This document shows, piece by piece, positions 1 to 8,560 of a stretch of 64,000 bases of DNA. The translations under genes and the position numbers were made by a program. The notes under the pieces are model-generated. The model saw nothing but the letters and a program-made list of their open reading frames with translations, did no database searches and was not told the DNA's origin. The DNA comes from Bacteroidales bacterium (lineage in GTDB: Bacteria > Bacteroidota > Bacteroidia > Bacteroidales > UBA932), in contig JAFWRQ010000014.1 of the NCBI GenBank assembly GCA_017519865.1, positions 124,001 through 188,000 of the forward strand, given 5' to 3'. How positions within the stretch are numbered: the first letter of the stretch is position 1; the number at the start of each line of letters is the position of its first letter.

Positions 1-31
1 GTCCGCAATCAACCGTCCCAGTAATCATTCC

Positions 32-889
32 CTATCTTTTAGCAAAAATGGTTTTTATGTCCTTGGGCAGGAAGCCAGCCCAGTTGCGGACATTGATGCG
101 ATGATGGGCATAATACATGAGCTCGTGCGTGCCGGCATCGATGAGCATCTTGTAGCAATGTGACCCGTTCTGCGGGTCGAATGGCGCCACGACGTAGCTC
201 ACGAGAGTGTTGTAGGTGCCGTTCTGGAAAGCCTTGTCGGCTTCGGCCTCGCTCATGATGACCATGTCTTCGTCGAAATACTGCCTCTTGAAATCTTCTC
301 CCATCTCCGGAACGAGGTCGTCCTCGGAGAAGAAAATCCGTTTGATGCCGGTCTTGCGCACCTTGCGCGAATAGATGTCAAAGCCAGTGTAACCGGCTCC
401 GTCTGAGCGCATTGCCTTTGTGATATAGTCCTGGAGGATATCGAGCATTGCCGGTAGGAAGACTATCTCCCGTCCGGAGGGGAATCCCGCCGAGGCGATG
501 GGCAGGCTGGCCACGTCCACGGGACGCTTCTGCGGATCCTCCGCCTTGGGCTTGCCGCCTTTCATCAGGGTCAGCGTAAGCAGGCCGTTGTACTTCTTCT
601 CGTCCGAGCGTGCGACCAGAAGGAAATAATAGTCAGGATTTTCCTTGAGCGCATTGTATTCCTCTACCGTGCAGAATTCGTAGGGCGAGATGCGCCAGCG
701 CGCGGAGACTTCGTCGCGCAGCGCGCTTGACACCATGTCGCCCGCACCGAGCACGACTTTCGTGGTGCGCGTGCCGAGGTCGGCGATCTTCAGCTTCTTC
801 GTGTTGATCTTCGCCTGCCCGAAGGTTTCGGCCGGGGTAAGGAAGACCAAAAGAAGCAACGTGGCGACTATTTTGAAAATGCCCTTCAT
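32..889 (-). CDS. secreted protein of unknown function
   Basis: I do not recognise this 285-residue protein. Residues 1-25 form a signal peptide (basic Lys start, Leu/Val-rich core, ending near FGQA), so it is exported, probably to the periplasm. The rest is soluble and charged, with no further membrane segment and no catalytic motif that I can name. It is divergent from dnaX, with only about 54 bp between the two starts. A perfect TAnnTTTG box on its own strand ends just 6 nt before the ATG, so the transcript may have almost no leader. The start is the only Met in front of the signal peptide. Real gene: confident. Function: unknown. Confidence 0.8.
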   Translation of the reverse strand: MKGIFKIVATLLLLVFLTPAETFGQAKINTKKLKIADLGTRTTKVVLGAGDMVSSALRDEVSARWRISPYEFCTVEEYNALKENPDYYFLLVARSDEKKYNGLLTLTLMKGGKPKAEDPQKRPVDVASLPIASAGFPSGREIVFLPAMLDILQDYITKAMRSDGAGYTGFDIYSRKVRKTGIKRIFFSEDDLVPEMGEDFKRQYFDEDMVIMSEAEADKAFQNGTYNTLVSYVVAPFDPQNGSHCYKMLIDAGTHELMYYAHHRINVRNWAGFLPKDIKTIFAKR

Positions 890-894
890 AAGGG

Positions 895-902
895 CAAAGT
901 TA
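895..902 (-). promoter_or_regulatory. Bacteroidetes -7 box for the 32-889 gene
   Basis: On the minus strand this reads TAACTTTG, a perfect match to the TAnnTTTG -7 consensus. It ends 6 nt before the ATG at 889, which would give a leaderless or nearly leaderless mRNA. I see no convincing TTTG -33 element. Confidence 0.45.
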
Positions 903-914
903 CAAAATAATGCT

Positions 915-922
915 TAAATTTG
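915..922 (+). promoter_or_regulatory. Bacteroidetes -7 box for dnaX
   Basis: TAAATTTG matches the TAnnTTTG consensus and lies 21 nt before the dnaX ATG at 944. The -33 element is not clear. Confidence 0.5.
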
Positions 923-943
923 TAAGCTAACGCAATTGTGCTT

Positions 944-2722
944 ATGAGTCAGTATATCGTATCTGCCCGAAAGTACCGTCCGGACTCGTTCGAGTCGCTG
1001 ATAGGTCAGGACAACATCGCCCGGACCCTGAAGAATTCCATCCTCAGGGGCCAGCTTGCGCACGCCTACCTCTTCTGCGGACCGCGCGGAGTAGGCAAGA
1101 CCAGTACGGCGCGCATCTTCGCCAAGACCATCAACTGCTCCCATCCTACGGAGGACATGGAGCCGTGCGGAGAGTGCGAGTCCTGCGTATCCTTCCGCGA
1201 AGGGCGTTCCTACTGCATCCATGAACTGGATGCCGCTTCCAACAACGGTATAGACGACATCAAGGCCCTGATGGACCAGGTGCAGATCCCGCCTCAGGTC
1301 GGCAAGTACAGCGTTTACATCATCGACGAGGTCCACATGCTGTCGCAGTCGGCTTTCAACGCCTTCCTCAAAACCCTTGAGGAGCCGCCTGCACATGCCA
1401 TTTTCATCCTCGCCACCACCGAGAAGCACAAGATCCTTCCGACCATCCTCTCACGCTGCCAGACATACGATTTCAACCGCATCAGCGTCCCCGACATAGT
1501 CAATAATCTGCGTGACATCGCCGGCAAGGAAGGCGTCACGATAGACGACGAGTCGCTTCACATCATCGCCCAGAAGGCTGACGGGGCCATGCGCGACGCC
1601 CTGACCATCTTCGACCAGACAGTGGCGTTCTGCGGCACCGACGTGAAGTATGAAGACGTCATACGCAACCTCAATGTCCTGGATTACGAGTATTCCTTCC
1701 GACTGGTGGATTCTTTCCTGACCGGAGACTATGCTTCGGCGATGCTCATCTTCGACGAGGTCCTTGCCAAGGGCTTCAACGCCCAGCATTTCATCTCGTC
1801 CCTGAGTTCGCACCTGCGCGACCTCATCGTGAGCCGCACGGCCGGGCTGGATGCGCTGCTGGACCTGCCAGCGTCGCTCAAGCAGCGCTATCGCGCCCAG
1901 GCCGAAGCCTGCACGCTGCAGTTCCTGTACGACGCGCTGTCCATCACTACGCAGTGCGAGGCCGGCTATAAAGCCGCCATCAACCAGCGCCTGCACATCG
2001 AGTTCGCGCTGATGAAGCTGGCGTTCCTTTCGAAAGGAGTTCCCGGTTCCGCGGCGGCTGTACCTGTGGGTGATAAGTCCGGGGGTAGTGGTGCTGGAAA
2101 CCGTGCCACCCTCGGCATCGTAAGAGGGGGGGACCCGAGCGAAAAGCTTGGGGGGGGTCCTGTGCAGCAGGACGTTTCAAGCACCACTACCCCCGGACTT
2201 GAAGCCGAGCCGAAGCATGAAGCGAAAGCCGAGGAGGCGAAGCCTGCGCCAAGGCGTCGGGTTGCCAAGACCGGCGCCTCGCTGTCGCTGAACTCGCTGA
2301 TGAGCGAGCCCGAGGACCATAAGGCCGAGGCTGACGAGGCTGCGCCGGCGTTGGAGGAGCTCACGGACGGGAAGATATACGAGAAGTGGAAGGAAATGCC
2401 CGGCCTGTACCCGAGCCAGCCGCGCCTGGCCAATGGCCTGGCCAATGCCAAGGTGGAGATCTCCCGCGAGGACGGAGTGACCGTGACGTTCATAGTCACC
2501 AACGACGCGCAACGCTCCTGGATCGAGTCCCACAAGCTCCACGAACTCGAGGGACGTTTCCAGAAGCTCCTCGGCGTGCCCGGCGTCAAGCTCCGCGTGG
2601 CCGCCGCGCATTTTGAGGAGGAAAAAGTGATTTACACCCCGGAAGACAAGGCAAAGTACCTCATGGAGAATAATCCTGAGGTGATCGACATCATCAGCGA
2701 CCTGGGTTTGGACATAAAATAA
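944..2722 (+). CDS. dnaX: DNA polymerase III subunit gamma/tau
   Basis: Clamp-loader ATPase of the replicative polymerase. The N-terminus (IVSARKYRP, then LIGQ) is typical of DnaX. The Walker A motif GPRGVGKTS lies near residue 45, a zinc-binding cluster (C, then CGECESC) near 65-80, and Walker B/DExH (IIDEVHMLS) near 125. Clamp-loader domain III follows to about residue 360. The C-terminal part, with ALEELTDGKIYEKWKEM, resembles the Bacteroidetes tau region. The ATG at 944 is preferred over the GTG at 938 because the family starts MxxYIVSARKYRP. The linker at about residues 378-419 is odd: it is encoded by a palindromic insertion (see the repeat at 2075-2200) and reads as Gly-rich low complexity. 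It probably sits upstream of lptB in one transcript, 12 bp apart. Confidence 0.95.
   Translation: MSQYIVSARKYRPDSFESLIGQDNIARTLKNSILRGQLAHAYLFCGPRGVGKTSTARIFAKTINCSHPTEDMEPCGECESCVSFREGRSYCIHELDAASNNGIDDIKALMDQVQIPPQVGKYSVYIIDEVHMLSQSAFNAFLKTLEEPPAHAIFILATTEKHKILPTILSRCQTYDFNRISVPDIVNNLRDIAGKEGVTIDDESLHIIAQKADGAMRDALTIFDQTVAFCGTDVKYEDVIRNLNVLDYEYSFRLVDSFLTGDYASAMLIFDEVLAKGFNAQHFISSLSSHLRDLIVSRTAGLDALLDLPASLKQRYRAQAEACTLQFLYDALSITTQCEAGYKAAINQRLHIEFALMKLAFLSKGVPGSAAAVPVGDKSGGSGAGNRATLGIVRGGDPSEKLGGGPVQQDVSSTTTPGLEAEPKHEAKAEEAKPAPRRRVAKTGASLSLNSLMSEPEDHKAEADEAAPALEELTDGKIYEKWKEMPGLYPSQPRLANGLANAKVEISREDGVTVTFIVTNDAQRSWIESHKLHELEGRFQKLLGVPGVKLRVAAAHFEEEKVIYTPEDKAKYLMENNPEVIDIISDLGLDIK
2075..2200. 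repeat. palindromic element inserted in frame in dnaX
   Basis: Left arm 2075-2101 and right arm 2174-2200 are 27-nt inverted repeats that match at 26 of 27 positions. The arms begin AAGTCCGGGGGTAGTGG and end CCACTACCCCCGGACTT. Between them is a second hairpin, with arms GGACC and GGTCC and an inner CGAGC/GCTTG pair around a GAAAA loop. The unit is 126 bp (42 codons) and keeps the dnaX frame open. It resembles in-gene palindromic elements such as those of Rickettsia, but I see no second copy in this window. Confidence 0.8.
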
Positions 2723-2734
2723 CAGAGAAAGGAT

Positions 2735-3565
2735 ATGAAGCTTCGTTGCGAGAATCTCGTCAAGAAATACGGCGTCAGGACTGTGGTCAAGGGCGTCTCC
2801 ATGGAAGTGGAACAGGGTGAAATTGTCGGTTTCCTCGGCCCCAACGGAGCCGGCAAGACTACGAGTTTCTACATGATCACCGGCCAGATCGTGCCCAATG
2901 CCGGCCGCATCTTCCTCGATGACGAGGAGATCACCGACCTGCCCATGTACAAGCGCGCCCAGAGGGGACTCGGCTACCTCCCGCAGGAAGCCTCCGTCTT
3001 CCGCAAGATGTCCGTCGAGGACAACATCATCTCGGTGATGGAGATGTCCGGCATGCCCCGCGAGGAGCGCCAGGCACGCCTGGAGTCGCTCATAGACGAG
3101 TTCAACCTCTCCAAGGTCCGCAAGAGCCTCGGCATCCAGCTCTCCGGAGGAGAGAGGCGTCGCTGCGAGATCGCCCGCGCCCTGGCCATCGACCCGAAGT
3201 TCATCCTGCTCGACGAGCCCTTCGCCGGCGTCGACCCCATTGCCGTCGAGGACATCCAGTACATCATCGCTAAGCTGAAGTATAAGAATATCGGTGTCAT
3301 CATCACCGACCACAACGTCGGTGAGACCCTTGCCATCACCGACCGCGCATACCTCCTCTACGAGGGCTCCATCCTCCAGGAAGGCACGCCGAAGGCCCTT
3401 GCCGCCGACGAGGATGTCCGCACCAAGTATCTCGGTTCGGGATTCGAGTTGAAACGCTCGGTCGCAGTGGAAAAAGCGAAGGCGGAGCATGAAGCCCGCC
3501 TTGCCGCTATAGATTCACAAAGTCCCGCACATTCTGGGCAGTCACCTCAGGATCTCCCAGAATAA
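2735..3565 (+). CDS. lptB: LPS export ABC transporter ATPase LptB
   Basis: ATPase of the LptB2FG complex that extracts lipopolysaccharide from the inner membrane. Walker A is GPNGAGKTT (near residue 36), the signature is [15 protein letters not shown], Walker B is [13 protein letters not shown], and the switch His lies in IITDHNV. These are LptB-type sequences rather than generic ABC ones. At 276 residues it is about 35 longer than the usual 240, because of a charged, Ala/Lys/Glu-rich tail after the conserved end ([10 protein letters not shown]). That tail is encoded where the gene overlaps, tail to tail, the 3' end of the convergent regulator gene by 59 bp. It follows dnaX closely on the same strand. 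Confidence 0.93.
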   Translation: MKLRCENLVKKYGVRTVVKGVSMEVEQGEIVGFLGPNGAGKTTSFYMITGQIVPNAGRIFLDDEEITDLPMYKRAQRGLGYLPQEASVFRKMSVEDNIISVMEMSGMPREERQARLESLIDEFNLSKVRKSLGIQLSGGERRRCEIARALAIDPKFILLDEPFAGVDPIAVEDIQYIIAKLKYKNIGVIITDHNVGETLAITDRAYLLYEGSILQEGTPKALAADEDVRTKYLGSGFELKRSVAVEKAKAEHEARLAAIDSQSPAHSGQSPQDLPE

Positions 3566-4652
3566 GCAGCCTGTCCACCACATTGTCCAGTTCCCGGATG
3601 TTTCCGGGCCAGGCCTTTTCCTGCAGCAGTTTCACCGCTTCGGGTGAGAAACTGCGCGGCTTGCCGCCTTCGGTATACTTGTCCTTGAAGTACTCGATGA
3701 GCATCGGGATGTCGTCCCTGCGCTCTTCGAGGCTGGGGACGTTGAACACGATGACGCTGAGGCGGTGGTAAAGGTCCTCGCGGAAATTGCCTTTGGCAAT
3801 CTCTTCTGTGAGGTTCTTGTTGGTGGCGGCGATGACGCGGACGTCGACGATGATGTCCTTGTCGGAGCCAACGCGCGAAAGTTTGCGCTCCTGGAGGACG
3901 CGCAGTACCTTGGCCTGGGCCGCCAGGCTCATGTCGCCGATCTCGTCGAGGAAGAGCGTACCGCCGTCGGCCTGCTCGAACTTGCCCTTGTGCTGCTTGA
4001 TGGCGGAGGTGAAGGAACCTTTTTCATGGCCGAAGAGTTCGCTTTCGATGAGTTCGGAAGGTATGGCGGCGCAGTTGACCTCGATGAACGGCATGGTGCT
4101 GCGCAGGCTCTGCTGGTGGAGGTTGCGCGCCACGAGTTCCTTGCCGGAGCCGTTGGGCCCGACGATGAGGACGCGCGCCTCTGTAGGCGCCACCTTGGCA
4201 ATCATGTCGCGCAGGCGCTGCATGGGCGCGGACTCGCCTATCATGTCCGCTCCGTACACCTTTTTCTTGAGGATCTTGGTCTCCTTGACCAGTGAGACCT
4301 TTTCCGTGGCGTTTTTGATGGTGATGAGTATGCGGTTGAGGTCCAGGGGCTTCTGTATGAAATCGAAAGCGCCTTTCTTGATGCATTCGACTGCGGTGTC
4401 GATGTCTCCGTGGCCGGAAATCATGACCATTGCGGCCTCGACGCCCATGGCGTTGAGCCTGTCAAGCACTTCCATGCCGTCCATGTTGGGCATCTTGATG
4501 TCGCAGAAGATGATGTTGTACTTCTCCTTCTCGACCATCTGCACGGCGATGGCACCGTCCTCGGCCACGTCCACATCGTACCCTTCGTCACCGAGTATTT
4601 CCTTCAGGGAGTTGCGGATGGCCCTTTCGTCATCGACTACAAGAATCTTCAT
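3507..4652 (-). CDS. NtrC-like response regulator, receiver plus AAA+ domain without HTH
   Basis: Receiver domain at residues 1-115 (acidic pocket D7/D8, phospho-acceptor D51, switch Lys in IQKPLD), followed by a sigma-54-activator AAA+ domain at about 135-365 (Walker A GPNGSGKE, Walker [13 protein letters not shown], sensor region VRVIAATN). Two features stand out. The L1 loop reads GSFTSA instead of the canonical GAFTGA that contacts sigma-54. The protein also stops right after the AAA+ domain (REL...NVRDFVNL), with no C-terminal Fis-type helix-turn-helix. It may act without binding a specific site. Start chosen at 4652 (MKILVVDDE); an upstream Met at 4679 would add nine residues that fit the family poorly. 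It overlaps lptB tail to tail. Confidence 0.9.
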   Translation of the reverse strand: MKILVVDDERAIRNSLKEILGDEGYDVDVAEDGAIAVQMVEKEKYNIIFCDIKMPNMDGMEVLDRLNAMGVEAAMVMISGHGDIDTAVECIKKGAFDFIQKPLDLNRILITIKNATEKVSLVKETKILKKKVYGADMIGESAPMQRLRDMIAKVAPTEARVLIVGPNGSGKELVARNLHQQSLRSTMPFIEVNCAAIPSELIESELFGHEKGSFTSAIKQHKGKFEQADGGTLFLDEIGDMSLAAQAKVLRVLQERKLSRVGSDKDIIVDVRVIAATNKNLTEEIAKGNFREDLYHRLSVIVFNVPSLEERRDDIPMLIEYFKDKYTEGGKPRSFSPEAVKLLQEKAWPGNIRELDNVVDRLLILGDPEVTAQNVRDFVNL

Positions 4653-4716
4653 AAGCATTGTTTTCGTTTCCATCAACAAATATCGGACAAATTTCTCTCA
4701 AACGGCAAAAAATACG

Positions 4717-4724
4717 TAACTTTG
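4717..4724 (+). promoter_or_regulatory. -7 box for the alkaline phosphatase gene
   Basis: TAACTTTG, a perfect TAnnTTTG match 19 nt before the ATG at 4744. No clear -33 element. Confidence 0.45.
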
Positions 4725-4743
4725 TTAACCAATACGACTTTAC

Positions 4744-6204
4744 ATGAACAGATCAACTTTCCTTCGCAGGCTCGCCGCATTCGCGCTCCTCTCTGCACTG
4801 GTCCTCATCCCCGCCGAGGCTCGTAAAAAAGCCTCCAATCCCGAACCCAAGGCTCCCAAATACGTCTTCTACATGATAGGTGACGGCATGGGCTTCAACG
4901 AGGTATACGGCGCCCAGAATTACAACCAAGTCACCGGTGACGGTCCCGAGTATATCAATTTCACCCAGTTCCCGGTTCGCACCGTCATTACCACATTCTC
5001 CGCATCTTCCCTTGTGACCGATTCGGCCGCAGCCGGAACCGCCCTGGCGACGGGCGTCAAGACCTATAACGGCGCCATCGGCGTAGACAATGACCACAAT
5101 CCCGTGAACAGCGTCTGCTACTGGGCCCACCAGAAGGGTTTCGGTACCGGTATCGCCACCACCGTGGGTGTCAACCATGCCACTCCAGCCGCCTTCTTCG
5201 GCCACGCCGACAACCGCAATGAATACGACAAGCTCGCCACCCAGCTCATCGAAGCCGATTTCGTAGACTTCGCTGCCGGCGGCGGCTTCCTCAATGAGGC
5301 CAGCAAGACCGGCCGCGACAGCAAGTATTTCGAGGACAAGGCCAGGGAAGCGGGCATCGCCGTGTTCCACGGCAAGGACCAGTTCCGCGGACTGGCCAGC
5401 CATAAGGGCCGCGTCCTCTGCTTCAATGTCGATCCTGACCGTACCGAACTCAAGTATGCCATCGACCAGAAGCCTGGCGACACCAACCTTTCCGACTTCG
5501 TCCGTGCCGGCATCGACTATCTCTACGGCCATTTCGCCGAGAAAGGCTTCTTCTTCATGGTAGAGGGAGGCAAGATCGACGGCGCCGGCCACAATGACGA
5601 CGCGAAATGCAACATCAAGGAGACCAACGATTTCCATGCAGCCATCGACGTGGTGCTGGCGTTCTACGACCAGCATCCGGACGAGACCCTCATCCTTGTC
5701 ACCGCCGACCACGAAACGGGCGGCCTGCAACTGGGCAACAACTACATGATGCATCCCGAACTGCTCAAGTCCCGCAGCTTCAGCGAGGACGAGATCAATG
5801 TCAAGTTCAGGGCCTTGGCCGGTGTCGGTTCGGACCGGAAACCCCTTCCCGGCAGGACCGTTCCCACTTGGGAGCAGGTGAAGGCCTTCCTCGGCGAATA
5901 CATCGGCCTGTGGAACACCATCGAGGTGGACGAGAAACAGGAGGCCGCCTTCAGGGAGATGTATCACAATGCCTTTGAACTCGATGAGGAGGAAGTGGTG
6001 GAAAGTCTCTATTCCACAAGTAACAGGATAGTCTCCGACGCCATCATGTATGCCGACAGGCAGGCGGGCTACCTTTGGACTCACGGCAGCCACACCGGCT
6101 CTCCTCTCGGACTGTACGTCAAAGGTGCCGTAGCCACTGAGTTCAACACCTGCACCGACAATACCCTCATCCCGCAGTTTATCAAGCGCCTCGCCAATTA
6201 TTAA
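4744..6204 (+). CDS. secreted alkaline phosphatase, PhoA family
   Basis: Hydrolyses phosphate monoesters in the periplasm or outside the cell. The signal peptide spans residues 1-26 (ending PAEA). Metal-binding MIGDGMG follows, then the nucleophile region VTDSAAAGTALATG with the catalytic Ser in DSA, the metal site VNHATPA, and the C-terminal metal site TADHETGG with SHTGSP near the end. The length (486) fits the family. A close paralogue lies in the PUL at 23022-24551. Here the loop before PTWEQVKAF is short (GSDRKPLPGRTV), whereas the PUL copy has about 35 extra Gln/Gly-rich residues at that point. It starts its own unit after the divergent regulator; cmk follows by 6 bp. Confidence 0.92.
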   Translation: MNRSTFLRRLAAFALLSALVLIPAEARKKASNPEPKAPKYVFYMIGDGMGFNEVYGAQNYNQVTGDGPEYINFTQFPVRTVITTFSASSLVTDSAAAGTALATGVKTYNGAIGVDNDHNPVNSVCYWAHQKGFGTGIATTVGVNHATPAAFFGHADNRNEYDKLATQLIEADFVDFAAGGGFLNEASKTGRDSKYFEDKAREAGIAVFHGKDQFRGLASHKGRVLCFNVDPDRTELKYAIDQKPGDTNLSDFVRAGIDYLYGHFAEKGFFFMVEGGKIDGAGHNDDAKCNIKETNDFHAAIDVVLAFYDQHPDETLILVTADHETGGLQLGNNYMMHPELLKSRSFSEDEINVKFRALAGVGSDRKPLPGRTVPTWEQVKAFLGEYIGLWNTIEVDEKQEAAFREMYHNAFELDEEEVVESLYSTSNRIVSDAIMYADRQAGYLWTHGSHTGSPLGLYVKGAVATEFNTCTDNTLIPQFIKRLANY

Positions 6205-6210
6205 ACCATC

Positions 6211-6912
6211 ATGATTATACCTGACATCACCATAGCCGTCGACGGATTCTCCGCGACCGGCAAGAGCACATTCGCCAAACTGGTTGCCAAGGAGTTCGCA
6301 TTCCTTTACCTTGATTCCGGCGCCATGTACCGCGCCGTCACCCTTTTCGCGCAGGAGAACGGCATGATCGACGCCGATGCCAACATCGACCTCGACGCCC
6401 TCAAGGCTGCCCTTGACAGAGGGCTGGACATTCATTTCGAGCACACGGAGGACGGCTGCAAGACTTTCATCGGCGACCGCTGCGTCGAGAAGGACATCAG
6501 GACGATGGCCGTTTCGTCGCAGGTCAGCCCGGTCTCGGCCGTGCCTTTCGTCCGCAATTTCGTGGATGACAAACTCCATCAGTTCAGCGCCGCCGGCCGC
6601 GTCATCATGGACGGCCGCGACATCGGCACGACGGTGTTTCCCAACGCCGAGGTCAAGATATTCATGACCGCCAGGCCGGAGGTGCGCGCGCAACGCCGTT
6701 TCGATGAACTCGTCGCCAAAGGGGAGAACCCTGATTTCGAAGAGGTTATGAAGAATCTTCAGGAGCGCGACTATATCGACTCCCACAGGGAAGTGTCACC
6801 GCTCAGCCGGGCGGCAGATGCCTATGTGATGGACAACTCCGACATGACACTCCACGAGGAGACCGTGTGGATGCTCGGCCTGCTCCAGGGCAAGTTCGGA
6901 ATTCTCGAATAG
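6211..6912 (+). CDS. cmk: cytidylate kinase
   Basis: Phosphorylates CMP and dCMP to the diphosphates using ATP. It starts with the P-loop region AVDGFSATGKSTFAK, the Bacteroidetes variant. LDSGAMYRAVT (the nucleotide-binding YR) follows near residue 33, then MDGRDIGTTVFPNA near 133 and the lid region with RAQRRFDE and RDYIDSHREVSPL. The length (233) is normal. It is followed 7 bp later by ispH, a cmk-ispH neighbourhood that is common in Bacteroidetes, so the two are probably co-transcribed. Confidence 0.95.
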   Translation: MIIPDITIAVDGFSATGKSTFAKLVAKEFAFLYLDSGAMYRAVTLFAQENGMIDADANIDLDALKAALDRGLDIHFEHTEDGCKTFIGDRCVEKDIRTMAVSSQVSPVSAVPFVRNFVDDKLHQFSAAGRVIMDGRDIGTTVFPNAEVKIFMTARPEVRAQRRFDELVAKGENPDFEEVMKNLQERDYIDSHREVSPLSRAADAYVMDNSDMTLHEETVWMLGLLQGKFGILE

Positions 6913-6919
6913 GCTGCTG

Positions 6920-7813
6920 ATGGACCTGAAAGTAGAAATCGACGCCGGTTCCGGCTTCTGCGGAGGCGTCATACGCGCCATAGGCTGTGCCGAGAAGTTC
7001 CTCGACGCAGTGCCGGGGCGCCACCTTTTCTCGCTGGGAGCCATCGTACATAACGAGGAGGAACTCTCCCGCCTTGGGCGCAAGGGACTGGTCACCATAG
7101 ATTACGACGACCTCACGGACATGCAGGCGGCGGCGGGCGAGTCGCTCCTTATCCGCGCGCACGGCGAGCCGCCGCAGACTTACGCCAAGGCGGCGGCGTT
7201 GGGCTTCAATGTCATCGACTGCACCTGCCCGGTCGTGCTGAGGCTGCAGGACAGCATACGGAATGCGTATGCGCGCCTGAAGCCGCTCGGCGGCAAGGTC
7301 GTCATCTTCGGCAAGGTAGGGCACGCCGAAGTGCTCGGCCTGGTCGGCCAGACCGGAGGCGACGCCGTCGTCGTCGAAGACCTGGCCATGCTCGAAGAGG
7401 CGCTCGCCGACGGACGCGTACCGACGGACGCTCCCGTCGAGGTCTTCTCTCAGACTACCAAGAGCCCCGACGAATATGCCGGGATCTGTGCGCTGCTCAA
7501 GGAGCGTCTCCCCCAGGGGAGCCTTACGGTGCACGACACCGTCTGCTCCCAGGTGGCGACACGCCACGGAAGGCTCTCTTCGTTCGCCCAGTCCCACGAC
7601 GTGATACTTTTCGTATCCGGCAAGACCAGTTCCAACGGCAGGGTACTGTGCGACCTCTGCAAATCACTGAATATCCGCACATACCATATAGGTTCCGAGG
7701 CCGACATCAAGCGTGAATGGTTCGGCGATGAAGACCGGGTAGGCGTGTGCGGAGCCACCTCCACGCCCAAGTGGCTGCTGGAGAAAGTGGCCGACGCCGT
7801 GAGGGCGTTGTAG
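6920..7813 (+). CDS. ispH: 4-hydroxy-3-methylbut-2-enyl diphosphate reductase
   Basis: Last step of the MEP isoprenoid pathway: reduces HMBPP to IPP and DMAPP with a [4Fe-4S] cluster. The three cluster cysteines are visible in SGFCGGV (near residue 13), IDCTCPVV (near 100) and VHDTVCSQVATRHG (near 200). The conserved His-Gly pairs are in IRAHGEPP and KVGHAEVLG, and the family-typical end is CGATSTPKWLLE. The length (297) is normal. The ATG lies 7 bp after the cmk stop. Confidence 0.95.
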   Translation: MDLKVEIDAGSGFCGGVIRAIGCAEKFLDAVPGRHLFSLGAIVHNEEELSRLGRKGLVTIDYDDLTDMQAAAGESLLIRAHGEPPQTYAKAAALGFNVIDCTCPVVLRLQDSIRNAYARLKPLGGKVVIFGKVGHAEVLGLVGQTGGDAVVVEDLAMLEEALADGRVPTDAPVEVFSQTTKSPDEYAGICALLKERLPQGSLTVHDTVCSQVATRHGRLSSFAQSHDVILFVSGKTSSNGRVLCDLCKSLNIRTYHIGSEADIKREWFGDEDRVGVCGATSTPKWLLEKVADAVRAL

Positions 7814-7819
7814 ACTTTT

Positions 7820-7851
7820 TTTGGCAGATACCGTGCAAATTGTTACATTTG
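7820..7851 (+). promoter_or_regulatory. promoter of efp
   Basis: TTTG at 7820-7823 and TACATTTG at 7844-7851, 20 nt apart, match the Bacteroidetes -33/-7 pattern. The efp ATG is at 7905, which leaves a leader of about 45 nt. Confidence 0.65.
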
Positions 7852-7904
7852 CGGATGGATTGTCCTGCAATTCAACCTTTTGAAACTAATAAACGACAAT
7901 ATTT

Positions 7905-8471
7905 ATGGCAACAACAGCTGATTTCAAGAACGGCCTTTACCTCAAGTACAACGACAAGCCGTGCATGATCGTATGGTTCCAGCACGTCAAGCCGGGTAAG
8001 GGTCCCGCTTTCGTAAAGACCAAGCTCCGCAACCTCGAGAACGGACGCATCCTGGAGAACACCTTCACTGCAGGTGCCAAGATCGAGACCATCGAGGTCG
8101 AGCGCCGTCCCTACCAGTTCCTCTATGCCGAGGAGGACGGTTTCAACTTCATGCATGAAGAGACCTACGAGCAGATCAAGCTCCCCAAGGAGGTCGTCGA
8201 GAACTCCGACCTCATGAAAGAGGGCCAGCATGTCGAGATGATGTTCGTCACGGGCGACGAGGAGCGTTGCCTTACCTGTGAACTCCCGACCTACGTCACC
8301 CTCGAGGTCACCTATTCCGAGCCTGCAGTCAAGGGCAACACCGCCTCCACCTCTGCGCTTAAGGAAGTCGTCCTCGAGACCGGTGCCAAGATCATGGTTC
8401 CGCTCTTCATCAACACAGGCGATGTCATCACCGTCAACACCACCGACCGCACCTACGGCCAGAGGGTCTAA
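7905..8471 (+). CDS. efp: elongation factor P
   Basis: Binds between the ribosomal P and E sites and relieves stalling at polyproline. The KOW-like domain I carries the tip loop KPGKGPA with the Lys that is modified in many bacteria. The OB domains II and III follow (YLYAEEDGFNFMHEETYEQ-type segment, then GDVITVNTTDRTYGQRV at the end). The length is 188, standard. It has its own promoter upstream and a strong intrinsic terminator downstream, so it looks monocistronic. Confidence 0.96.
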   Translation: MATTADFKNGLYLKYNDKPCMIVWFQHVKPGKGPAFVKTKLRNLENGRILENTFTAGAKIETIEVERRPYQFLYAEEDGFNFMHEETYEQIKLPKEVVENSDLMKEGQHVEMMFVTGDEERCLTCELPTYVTLEVTYSEPAVKGNTASTSALKEVVLETGAKIMVPLFINTGDVITVNTTDRTYGQRV

Positions 8472-8490
8472 ATGGTCTTTCAGTGATTGA

Positions 8491-8525
8491 ATAAGGCAAC
8501 CTTTACAGCATAATGGTTGCCTTAT
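8491..8525 (+). terminator. intrinsic terminator after efp
   Basis: An 11-bp stem (8491-8501 with 8515-8525, core AAGGCAACC/GGTTGCCTT) is followed by TTTGT. It closes the efp unit. Confidence 0.75.
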
Positions 8526-8560
8526 TTTGTATTGAAGTCGAACATAACACTATAACTGAT

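Noticed and set aside
2177-3490. 437-residue open frame antisense to dnaX and lptB
   Set aside because: A GC-bias shadow: the opposite strand has clear DnaX and LptB motifs and this frame has no recognisable domain.
4753-6786. 677-residue open frame antisense to the phosphatase and cmk
   Set aside because: Runs exactly opposite two well-supported genes; Val/Gly/Asp-rich composition is typical of a reverse-frame shadow.
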